Assembly: GCA_016206635.1 (NCBI GenBank)
Contig: JACQRF010000174.1
Location: forward strand, 1 to 11,943
Reading direction: 5' to 3'
DNA length: 11,943 bases
Source: Candidatus Omnitrophota bacterium
GTDB lineage: Bacteria > Omnitrophota > Gorgyraeia > 1-14-0-20-64-10 > JACQQZ01
The translations under genes were made by a program, and so were the position numbers. Below the pieces are notes generated by a model. That model was not told the DNA's origin. It made no database searches and saw nothing but the letters and a program-made list of their open reading frames with translations. Each line of letters starts with the position of its first letter. Position 1 is the stretch's first letter. This document shows, piece after piece, positions 6,563-11,943 of the stretch.

Positions 6563-8437
6563 ATGGAGACGATGGCGTTCGCATGGGTTGATTGGATGGT
6601 GATCGCGATCTACGCCCTCGCCTCCCTCTGGGTCGGCCTGGCCTTTACCGAGCGCGCCGGCGCCAACCTGAGCGAGTACTTCGTCGCCGGCCGCAAGCTC
6701 ACCTGGTTCGTGGCCGGCACCTCGATGGTCGCCACCTCGTTCGCCGCCGACACCCCGCTGGCCATCGCCCGGATCGTCCGCACGCAGGGGCTTCAAGGCA
6801 ACTGGTATTGGTGGAGCGGCCTCATGGGCACCATGATGGCCGCCTATTTCTTCGCCCAGCTCTGGCAGCGGTCCAAGATCCTGACCGACGTCGAGCTCGT
6901 CGAGCTGCGGTACGGCGGTAAGACGGCCAAAGGCCTGCGGATGTTCCACGCCTGCTTCCGCTCGCTCATCGCCAACACGATCACGCTGGCGTGGGTGTTC
7001 CTCGGCATGCAGAAGATCTGCACCGAGATATTCGGCTGGCCGAAGCTGATGGCGATCTCGATCCTCGTGGGCCTGACGGCGTTCTACACGACCATCTCCG
7101 GCATGTGGGGGGTCGCCTACACCGACCTGATGCAGTTCGTCGTCGCTATGGTCGGGGTGGTCGCGCTGGCGTGGATCGTCCTGGTCCACATCGGCGGCCC
7201 GGCGGCGCTGGCGTCCAAGGCGGTCGCGGCCGCCGCGACGCTGCATGGCTCGCCCGATCTGCCGAGCGCCGTGGCGGATCCCCAGCAGCTCTTGCGGTTC
7301 GCCCCCAACCTTGAGGCGTCCAATCTCGCCATCCTGACGTTCTTCATGTTCATCTTCGTCAACTGGTGGGGCGGGGCCGACGGCAGCGGGTTCCTCGCCC
7401 AGCGGCTTTTCTCCTGCAAGAACGGCAAGCACGCGGTCGGGGCCCTCCTGTGGTACAACATCTGGAACTACGCCATCCGCGCCGTCCCGTGGGTCATCGT
7501 GGGGCTGGCCTCGCTGGTCTACCTGCCGAAGCTCGCCGACCCGGAAATGGCCTATCCCAAAATGATGGCGATGTTCCTGCCGACGGGGTTCAAGGGACTC
7601 ATGGTGGCCGCCATGCTGGCGGCCTTCATGTCCACGGTGGCGACCCACATCAACTGGGGCGCCTCCTATCTCATCAACGACCTCTACAAACGGTTCCTGG
7701 TCCGGCGGGGCTCGGAGCGGCACTACGTGGTGATGTCGCAGGTCGCCTCCGTGTTCGTCGTCTTGCTGGGCGCGTACGGCGCCTGGCGGCTGGGCTCCAT
7801 CTACCGGGCGTGGTTGTTCCTGTCGGCCATGATGGCCGGCGGCGTGCTGGTGCCGCTGTTGCGGTGGTATTGGTGGCGGATCAGCGCCAAGTCGGAGATC
7901 TCGGCGCTGATCGCCAGCCTCATCGTCTCCAACGCCCTGATGGTCGTGCCGAAGATCAAGACCGGCGAATGGTACTCGGTCCAAGTGCTGCTGACGATCA
8001 TCGCCTGCACCGCGATCTGGGTGGCGGTCACATTCTTGACCAAGCCGGTTGATCGCGAAGTCTTGCTGAATTTCTACAAGCGGGTGCGGCCGCCCGGCTG
8101 GTGGGGGCCGGTCGCCGTCGAGGCCCATCGGCGCTGGCCGTCGTTGACGCCCCAGCGGGTGACCGGGACGAATATCGCCTGCTGGCTGAGCGGGATCGCC
8201 ACCGTCTACGCCGCGATGATGGGCCTCCAGTGGGTGTTCATGGGCTTCTATCGCGAGGCGGTTGCCGCCGCGGTCGTGTTCGTGGTGGCCGGCGGCTTGC
8301 TCCTGAGGCTGGTCGGCCAGTTGGATTGGAGCGAGCAGGAGGAGCCGGCCGCCGCGCCGGCCCTCGGCGCCAACGGCGAAGGGCTGGCTCTCGTCACCCC
8401 CGTGGCCGTTCCCGCGAGGCCGATTCCCCCCGCCTAG
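6563..8437 (+). CDS. Sodium:solute symporter (SSS family)
   Basis: 624 aa integral membrane protein with about 13-15 hydrophobic segments. The family is shown by the N-terminal DWMVIAIYALASLWVGLAF, then SEYFVAGRKLTWFVAGTSMV (the SSS pattern in which FVAGR follows TM1), then SGMWGVAYTDLMQFVVA, NWWGGADGSGFLAQRLFS, and MVAAMLAAFMSTVATHINWG. It couples sodium entry to uptake of an organic solute; the substrate is unknown. Context next to a sugar importer, a hydrolase-like protein and a ROK repressor suggests a sugar or sugar derivative, but that is inference. The C-terminus (about residues 580-624) is a charged, Ala/Pro-rich cytoplasmic tail. The start lacks a good Shine-Dalgarno (only AGGAAA at 6550-6555). 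It is 58 bp after the permease, so it could be co-transcribed or use the weak local promoter. Confidence 0.93.
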   Translation: METMAFAWVDWMVIAIYALASLWVGLAFTERAGANLSEYFVAGRKLTWFVAGTSMVATSFAADTPLAIARIVRTQGLQGNWYWWSGLMGTMMAAYFFAQLWQRSKILTDVELVELRYGGKTAKGLRMFHACFRSLIANTITLAWVFLGMQKICTEIFGWPKLMAISILVGLTAFYTTISGMWGVAYTDLMQFVVAMVGVVALAWIVLVHIGGPAALASKAVAAAATLHGSPDLPSAVADPQQLLRFAPNLEASNLAILTFFMFIFVNWWGGADGSGFLAQRLFSCKNGKHAVGALLWYNIWNYAIRAVPWVIVGLASLVYLPKLADPEMAYPKMMAMFLPTGFKGLMVAAMLAAFMSTVATHINWGASYLINDLYKRFLVRRGSERHYVVMSQVASVFVVLLGAYGAWRLGSIYRAWLFLSAMMAGGVLVPLLRWYWWRISAKSEISALIASLIVSNALMVVPKIKTGEWYSVQVLLTIIACTAIWVAVTFLTKPVDREVLLNFYKRVRPPGWWGPVAVEAHRRWPSLTPQRVTGTNIACWLSGIATVYAAMMGLQWVFMGFYREAVAAAVVFVVAGGLLLRLVGQLDWSEQEEPAAAPALGANGEGLALVTPVAVPARPIPPA

Positions 8438-8473
8438 CCCCGGTTGAATGTTCCCACGGCGTGTGTCGTCCTG

Positions 8474-8482
8474 TGCTATGCT
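8474..8482 (+). promoter_or_regulatory. Extended -10 promoter of first toxin-antitoxin module
   Basis: TGCTATGCT is an extended -10 (TGn plus TATGCT) and no good -35 is visible at the usual distance. A strong GAGAGGAG ribosome-binding site (8494-8501) lies 7 nt before the ATG at 8509. The 14-mer TGTGCTATGCTTGG (8472-8485) recurs exactly at 9140-9153. Confidence 0.55.
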
Positions 8483-8508
8483 TGGTACAGGACGAGAGGA
8501 GTGGTCCC

Positions 8509-8718
8509 ATGACCGATCGGATTATGGCGGACATCAAGGTTTGCGGGGGGGAGCCGTGCGTCAAAGGCACCCGTATTCCCGTGCGGGTGGTCCTCAGCCA
8601 CTTGGCGGCGGGGGACACCGCCGCCGATCTCCTGCGTGATTTCCCCGGATTGACCGCCGCTGATATCCGGGCCTGCTTGGAGTACGCCTCCTACCTCGCG
8701 ACTGAACGCGTGGCGTGA
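8509..8718 (+). CDS. DUF433 family antitoxin
   Basis: 69 aa, matching the short DUF433 family, which is commonly paired with PIN-like toxins. The diagnostic core is GGEPCVKGTRIPVRVVLSHL (residues about 13-32), followed by AAGDTAADLLRDFPGLTAAD and the helical ACLEYASYLA tail. In this family the N-terminal part is proposed to bind DNA and the C-terminal part to hold the toxin; autoregulation is typical of TA modules. The start at 8509 is fixed by the GAGAGGAG site and by the DUF433 N-terminus (MTDRIMADIKV). A longer in-frame reading from 8101 would run inside the symporter gene and is rejected. Its TGA overlaps the GTG of the next gene by 3 nt (GTGA), as in most such pairs. Confidence 0.88.
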   Translation: MTDRIMADIKVCGGEPCVKGTRIPVRVVLSHLAAGDTAADLLRDFPGLTAADIRACLEYASYLATERVA

Positions 8719-9071
8719 CGCCGCGCGTTCTCCTTGACGAGAACGTCAGTCTTCGGATCGCCGACCGGCTCCGTGCCGTTGGCTACGAGGTCGTCGCCAT
8801 CGTCCAGCATCCGGCCCGCGGCATGAGCGACGAAGCGGTCTTCGAGTTGGTCACACAGGGGCCCATGCTTCTGATCACGCGTGACGCCCACTTCACCAAT
8901 CCCGTCCGGTTCCCGGTGGACAAGACCGCCGGCATCATCTACCTCACCCACGGGAATCTCCGCAGTCTCGATGAAGTCCGTCTCGTCGAGCAGTTTTTGA
9001 CCACCCATCCTCCCGAGGTATTCAAAGGCCGTCTCGTCTCGCTGTCTCCCACCGCCGCCCGCGTCCGTTAG
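8715..9071 (+). CDS. DUF5615 PIN-like toxin
   Basis: 118 aa, GTG start coupled to the antitoxin stop. The fold family is the DUF5615 PIN-like group, predicted metal-dependent RNases. Visible features are RVLLDENVSLRIADRLRAVG (acidic D8-E9 after the first strand), then MSDEAVFELV, then LLITRDAHFTNP with D57 in the TRDAHF position where the family keeps an acidic residue, then AGIIYLTHGN. Length and order match the family and the active-site acids look intact, so it may be functional. The presumed role is RNA cleavage when released from the DUF433 partner; the actual target is unknown. Placement between a symporter and a second TA module suggests insertion of a mobile stabilisation or defence-type cassette. 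Confidence 0.85.
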   Translation: MTPRVLLDENVSLRIADRLRAVGYEVVAIVQHPARGMSDEAVFELVTQGPMLLITRDAHFTNPVRFPVDKTAGIIYLTHGNLRSLDEVRLVEQFLTTHPPEVFKGRLVSLSPTAARVR

Positions 9072-9120
9072 TAAAAGTATAATTCCTCGACCTCTTTGGC
9101 TGATTCTTCGCGCCCCGCGG

Positions 9121-9150
9121 TTGCCGTCCTCCCACGAGATGTGCTATGCT
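9121..9150 (+). promoter_or_regulatory. Promoter of second toxin-antitoxin module
   Basis: TTGCCG (9121-9126), 18 bp, then TATGCT (9145-9150) with an extended TGC just before it. The GGAGGAG ribosome-binding site (9161-9167) stands 5 nt before the ATG at 9173. It shares an exact 14-mer with the promoter of the first TA module. Confidence 0.6.
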
Positions 9151-9172
9151 TGGGTGTATTGGAGGAGAATCC

Positions 9173-9376
9173 ATGATCCAAATTCGGGAGCAGTTCATGG
9201 TCGACACCCGCGGGCATCCGACGGCGGTCGTGCTTGGCATCCGGGAATACCGGAAATTGCTGCGGCAGGTCGAGGACGCCGAGGACATCAAGTACATCAA
9301 GGCTCATCGCCGCGAGAAGACCGTGCCGTTTGCCAAGGTCGTCGCCGAGTTGAAAACCAAGGGGTTGCTTGTATAA
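9173..9376 (+). CDS. Phd/RelB-like antitoxin
   Basis: 67 aa. The sequence MIQIREQFMVDTRGHPTAVV followed by LGIREYRKLLRQVEDAEDIK fits short Phd/YefM- or RelB-type antitoxins: a beta-strand plus helix DNA-binding N-terminus with the typical region GHPTAVVLGIREYRKLL, and a C-terminal helical segment (RREKTVPFAKVVAELKTKG) that would wrap the toxin. An upstream in-frame ATG at 9146 overlaps the promoter and is rejected because the strong GGAGGAG site positions 9173. It overlaps the following RelE reading frame by 8 nt, which suggests coupling. The exact subfamily (Phd or RelB) cannot be decided by eye. Confidence 0.8.
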   Translation: MIQIREQFMVDTRGHPTAVVLGIREYRKLLRQVEDAEDIKYIKAHRREKTVPFAKVVAELKTKGLLV

Positions 9377-9623
9377 CCTGCTGGTCAAAGACGCGGCGCG
9401 CAAGGCACTCCTAACACTCCCGTCCCGCGACATTCAGCGGATCACCGCAGCCATCGAGGCGCTGCGTCACAATCCCAGACCCCACCAGGCCATCAAACTT
9501 CAAGGGTTTCCAGGGGCGCATCGGCTTCGACAGGGCGATTACCGTGTCCTCTACACCGTTGACGACCGCGCCCGGTGCGTCGTGGTATACCGCATCGTCC
9601 ACCGGCGAGAGGCGTACCGGTAG
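9369..9623 (+). CDS. RelE/ParE-superfamily toxin
   Basis: 84 aa, about the usual length for RelE. Recognisable features are YNLLVKDAARKALLTLP at the N-terminus, a helical middle (RDIQRITAAIEALRHNP), the central strand HRLRQGDYRVLYTVD, and the terminal VVVYRIVHRREAYR, in which R and Y match the catalytic C-terminus of RelE-type ribosome-dependent mRNA interferases. The start is a TTG at 9369, inside the end of the antitoxin gene; no ATG is available nearby and TTG fits the RelE N-terminus. The toxin presumably cleaves mRNA on the ribosome when the antitoxin is degraded, as known for the family. The next gene starts 2 nt after its stop, an unusual coupling for a TA module. Confidence 0.85.
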   Translation: MYNLLVKDAARKALLTLPSRDIQRITAAIEALRHNPRPHQAIKLQGFPGAHRLRQGDYRVLYTVDDRARCVVVYRIVHRREAYR

Positions 9624-9625
9624 CC

Positions 9626-10624
9626 ATGGTGAAAACCGGCGTCAGCTACTACGGGTGCCGGATCCCGTGGCGGGCCAGGGAAGACCTTCAGGCCATCGCC
9701 GACAACCACTGCACCTTCGTCGTCCACACCTTCAGCGAGGAAGACCACGAGTTTTATGCCAAGGCGGTCGGCGAGATCGTGCGCGAGACCCGCGCGCTCG
9801 GGCTGGAGGCCTGGCTCGACCCCTGGGGGGTGGGGCAGGCGTTCGGCGGCGAGACCTACTCCGCGCTCGTCATGAAGCGCCGGGAGTTGTGCCAAGTCAG
9901 CGCCTCCGGGGACACCCTCCCGATCTGTTGTCTGAACCACCCCGGGTTCCGCGAGTACCTCACACAATGGGCCAAGGCCGCCGTGGACCTCGGCGCCCAA
10001 GTGCTGTTCTGGGACGAGCCGCATTTCTTCATTTATCCAGAGGATGGTTCCCCAAGCGCCACCCGCTGGGCCTGCCGTTGCGCCGTCTGCCAGGCGAAGT
10101 TCCAGGCCGCCTTCCGCCAGCCGATGCCGATGACCCTCACCCCCGACGTCCGGCGATTCAAAGAGGATTCCCTCGTCGAGTTCCTGACCTTCCTCTGCGA
10201 CGAAGGGAAGCGGCTCGGCGTACGCAACGCCATGTGCTACCTGCCGTTCGAGAATTCCTCCACCTTCAGTGATTGGGCGCGAGTGGCCGCGCTCCCTGGC
10301 CTCGACATCATCGGCACTGACCCGTATTGGCGGCCTCACCAGACCGACGTGGCGGCCCATGTGGGCCGCGCCGCCCAGCGGATCGCCGGATTGGCCGCCG
10401 CCCACCAGAAGGAAGGCCAGATTTGGATCCTCAACTTCAACATCAAGCGCGGGGAAGAGGGGCGGATTCCCGAGGCGATCGAGGCGGCGTACGCCGCCGG
10501 CATCCGCAACCTCGCGGCCTGGAGCTACTACGGCGCCGGCTACATCTCACTGGCCAGCGACGACCCGCAGCGGGTTTGGGAAACGCTCGGCGCCTGCTAC
10601 GCTGCCCTCCACGCCCGGAAATAG
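9626..10624 (+). CDS. Putative glycoside-hydrolase-like TIM-barrel protein
   Basis: 332 aa, cytoplasmic (no signal peptide), family not named with confidence. The sequence has TIM-barrel-like alternation: VSYYGCRIPW, NHCTFVVHTFSEED, GLEAWLDPWGVGQAFGGETY, VLFWDEPHFFIYPED (W129-D130-E131-P132 could contribute an acid catalyst), and C-terminal LAAWSYYGAGYISLASDDP. A C150-x-C152-xx-C155 motif (WACRCAVCQAKF) resembles metal-binding loops seen in several glycoside hydrolase-like families. I infer a role in sugar degradation from fold and from context with a sugar importer and a ROK repressor; direct evidence is absent. It starts 2 nt after the RelE stop with only a distant GAGAGG, so it may be co-transcribed with the TA module. 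An in-frame ATG at 9575 lies inside relE and is rejected. A REP hairpin provides the stop codon. Confidence 0.6.
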   Translation: MVKTGVSYYGCRIPWRAREDLQAIADNHCTFVVHTFSEEDHEFYAKAVGEIVRETRALGLEAWLDPWGVGQAFGGETYSALVMKRRELCQVSASGDTLPICCLNHPGFREYLTQWAKAAVDLGAQVLFWDEPHFFIYPEDGSPSATRWACRCAVCQAKFQAAFRQPMPMTLTPDVRRFKEDSLVEFLTFLCDEGKRLGVRNAMCYLPFENSSTFSDWARVAALPGLDIIGTDPYWRPHQTDVAAHVGRAAQRIAGLAAAHQKEGQIWILNFNIKRGEEGRIPEAIEAAYAAGIRNLAAWSYYGAGYISLASDDPQRVWETLGACYAALHARK

Positions 10625-10650
10625 GGACGGTTCTGGAACCGTCCCTATTT
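10619..10650. repeat. REP-type hairpin, possible bidirectional terminator
   Basis: Perfect 15-bp arms AAATAGGGACGGTTC (10619-10633) and GAACCGTCCCTATTT (10636-10650) separated by TG. The stop codon TAG of the upstream gene (10622-10624) lies inside the left arm. The hairpin is A-rich before and T-rich after the GC core, so it could terminate transcription in either direction and insulate the ROK gene from upstream read-through. Confidence 0.85.
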
Positions 10651-10664
10651 CTCAGACTTTGTAA

Positions 10665-10694
10665 TTGACGGCTGGAATGTGGCCATGGTAGCGT
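10665..10694 (+). promoter_or_regulatory. Promoter of the ROK repressor gene
   Basis: TTGACG (10665-10670), 18 bp, then TAGCGT (10689-10694) preceded by TGG as an extended -10. The predicted start near 10701 leaves essentially no leader before the ATG at 10702 (leaderless). A small inverted repeat GGTA-GCG-TACC (10687-10697) overlaps the -10 box and could be an autoregulatory site. Confidence 0.5.
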
Positions 10695-10701
10695 ACCCCC
10701 G

Positions 10702-11913
10702 ATGCTGACCCCGCGCGGCACCGAACTGGAGGACCGCCACCTCTCTGATCGCGAGCGGAAGAACCTGGCCATCCTCGATGCGATCAAGCGGTACGGCCCC
10801 ATCTCCCGCACCGACATTTCCAAGCTGATCAAGCTGAACATCGTCACCGTCTCGAACTACGTCAACAATTTCATCGAGCAGGGGTTGGTGATCGAGAGGG
10901 GGCGCGACATCTCCTCCGGCGGCCGCCGCCCGACGATCGTCGTGCTCAACCCGAAGGCGGCGTTCGTCATCGGCGTTGACCTGGGGTTTGCCGCGGTGAC
11001 GGCGGTGCTGGCAGACCTGGAGGGCAGCGTGGTGGCCCGCGCCCGGGCGGCGCGCCCGCGGGACACCGCCGACCACGTCGTCAAAACGCTGACCGACTTG
11101 GTTGACCAGGCCATCCAGACCGCCGGCGTGGACCGGCAGAAGCTCCGCGGCATCCGGATCGGCGCCTCCGGCGTCATTGACCGGGAGGTCGGCACGGTCC
11201 GCTGCACCGATGGCATCGCCTCGATCTACGTCCCGATCACGACGTTGATGGAGCAGCGGTTCAAGCTGCCGACCACCATCGAGCACGATGTCACGACCGC
11301 CGCCTACGGCGAGTGGTCGCTCGGCTCCGGCACCGACGTGGACATCATGCTGTTCATGTACTCCGGCGTCGGGTGCGGGATGATCATCAATGGGGAGATT
11401 TACCACGGCGCGACCGGGACCGCCGGCGAGGTGTCCATCAAGGACGATCTCGATCACCAGGATGTCTGGATCGGCAACATCGCCGCCTTGAAACCGTGGG
11501 CCGCGCACTTAGGGATCCCGGACAGCGCCCGGGAGGCGCTGCAGCAGGGGACGATCTCTCAGCTGCCGGACTTGGTCGGCGGCGATCTGTCGAAGATCAC
11601 GATGGGCACGGTGTTCGACGCCGCCAAGGACGGCGACAAGCTGGCGATGGAGATCGTCCAGAAGGCCGGCGAGCGGCTCGGCATCCGGATCGCGTTCTTG
11701 GTTAACCTGTTGAACCCGGGGGCGGTGGTGATCGGCGGCGGCATCGAGCAGGCCGGCCCGCTGCTCCTGGAATCGGTGAAGAAGATGGTCCGGCTGTATG
11801 CGTTTGAAGAGATGGCCAATGCCGTGAAGATTGTGCCGTCCCGCTTGGGCGAGGACGCCGTGGCCCTCGGGGCCTCGGCCCTCGTCATCCGCGACACCTT
11901 CGCGAAGGCGTGA
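10702..11913 (+). CDS. ROK-family transcriptional repressor (NagC/XylR type)
   Basis: 403 aa. An N-terminal winged helix-turn-helix (residues about 13-72: LAILDAIKRYGPISRTDISK, NIVTVSNYVNNFIEQGLVIE, ending SSGGRRPT) precedes a ROK sugar-kinase-like domain. The latter shows IGVDLGFAAVTAVLADLEG, the GIRIGASGVIDREVGTV segment, E194-H195-D196 in place of the usual END, SGVGCGMIINGEIYHGATG and the C-terminal GAVVIGGGIEQ. The family senses a sugar and represses transport and catabolism genes, so the local importer, symporter and hydrolase-like gene are likely targets. Unusually, the ROK zinc motif (H and CxCGxxGC after AGE, residue 243) is absent: AGEVSIKDDLDHQDVW stands there. It is preceded by a REP hairpin and a possibly leaderless promoter. 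Confidence 0.93.
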   Translation: MLTPRGTELEDRHLSDRERKNLAILDAIKRYGPISRTDISKLIKLNIVTVSNYVNNFIEQGLVIERGRDISSGGRRPTIVVLNPKAAFVIGVDLGFAAVTAVLADLEGSVVARARAARPRDTADHVVKTLTDLVDQAIQTAGVDRQKLRGIRIGASGVIDREVGTVRCTDGIASIYVPITTLMEQRFKLPTTIEHDVTTAAYGEWSLGSGTDVDIMLFMYSGVGCGMIINGEIYHGATGTAGEVSIKDDLDHQDVWIGNIAALKPWAAHLGIPDSAREALQQGTISQLPDLVGGDLSKITMGTVFDAAKDGDKLAMEIVQKAGERLGIRIAFLVNLLNPGAVVIGGGIEQAGPLLLESVKKMVRLYAFEEMANAVKIVPSRLGEDAVALGASALVIRDTFAKA

Positions 11914-11925
11914 TCCTCAACTCTC

Positions 11926-11943
11926 GTAGGGCAGGTTTAAACC
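11926..11943. repeat. Left half of a probable palindromic repeat cut by the window edge
   Basis: The last 10 bases, GGTTTAAACC, are self-palindromic and are preceded by GTAGGGCA, so a full palindrome would continue past the edge with TGCCCTAC. Only half is visible. It follows the ROK stop by 12 bp and may act as its terminator or be a third-family REP element. Confidence 0.35.

Noticed and set aside
6560..8128. 522-codon minus-strand open frame opposite the symporter
   Set aside because: Composition-driven shadow (R/D/H/G/P-rich) opposite an unmistakable SSS protein.
9078..9083. Perfect TATAAT between the two TA modules
   Set aside because: No -35 at the expected distance and about 90 bp before the next start; the extended -10 at 9142-9150 is better placed. 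It remains possible as a weak site.

Overview
The window is about 12 kb of GC-rich DNA from a Gram-negative-type bacterium. Evidence for that is Sec signal peptides on periplasm-type Ig-fold proteins, a periplasmic solute-binding domain, and several palindromic REP-like repeats. The repeats and the fused transporter architecture fit an uncultivated heterotroph. Omnitrophota/PVC-like lineages come to mind, but nothing here fixes the taxon.

Left arm (1-2906, minus strand). Four tightly packed genes run leftward: a 224-aa secreted protein, a 307-aa PapD/DUF916-like Ig-fold protein, a 359-aa secreted protein whose C-terminal half is a paralogue of the first, and the start of a secreted helical-repeat protein that runs off the window. 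Together they look like a small secreted or surface-assembly operon. Large palindromes are read in frame inside these genes: one at the signal peptide of each of the two middle genes, one in a loop of the chaperone-like protein, and one near the left edge.

Middle (2907-8437, plus strand). A compact intergenic region carries divergent sigma70-type promoters that share one -35 box. Rightward lie a fused solute-binding protein/MalF-type permease, then a MalG-type permease with a carbohydrate-binding-like domain inserted in its first periplasmic loop, then a sodium:solute symporter with its own predicted promoter. No ABC ATPase is present, so the transporter must use one encoded elsewhere.

Right arm (8438-11943, plus strand). 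Two consecutive toxin-antitoxin modules (DUF433/DUF5615 and Phd-RelB-like/RelE) each have an identical 14-bp promoter segment. A putative glycoside-hydrolase-like TIM-barrel protein starts 2 nt after the RelE stop. A REP hairpin that supplies its stop codon follows, then a ROK-family sugar repressor that lacks the usual zinc motif. Fused ABC importer, symporter, hydrolase-like protein and ROK repressor read as one carbohydrate capture, uptake and regulation locus interrupted by the TA modules. The substrate is not deducible from sequence.

No tRNA, rRNA, CRISPR array, transposase or origin is visible. Every gap between genes is shorter than about 105 bp.
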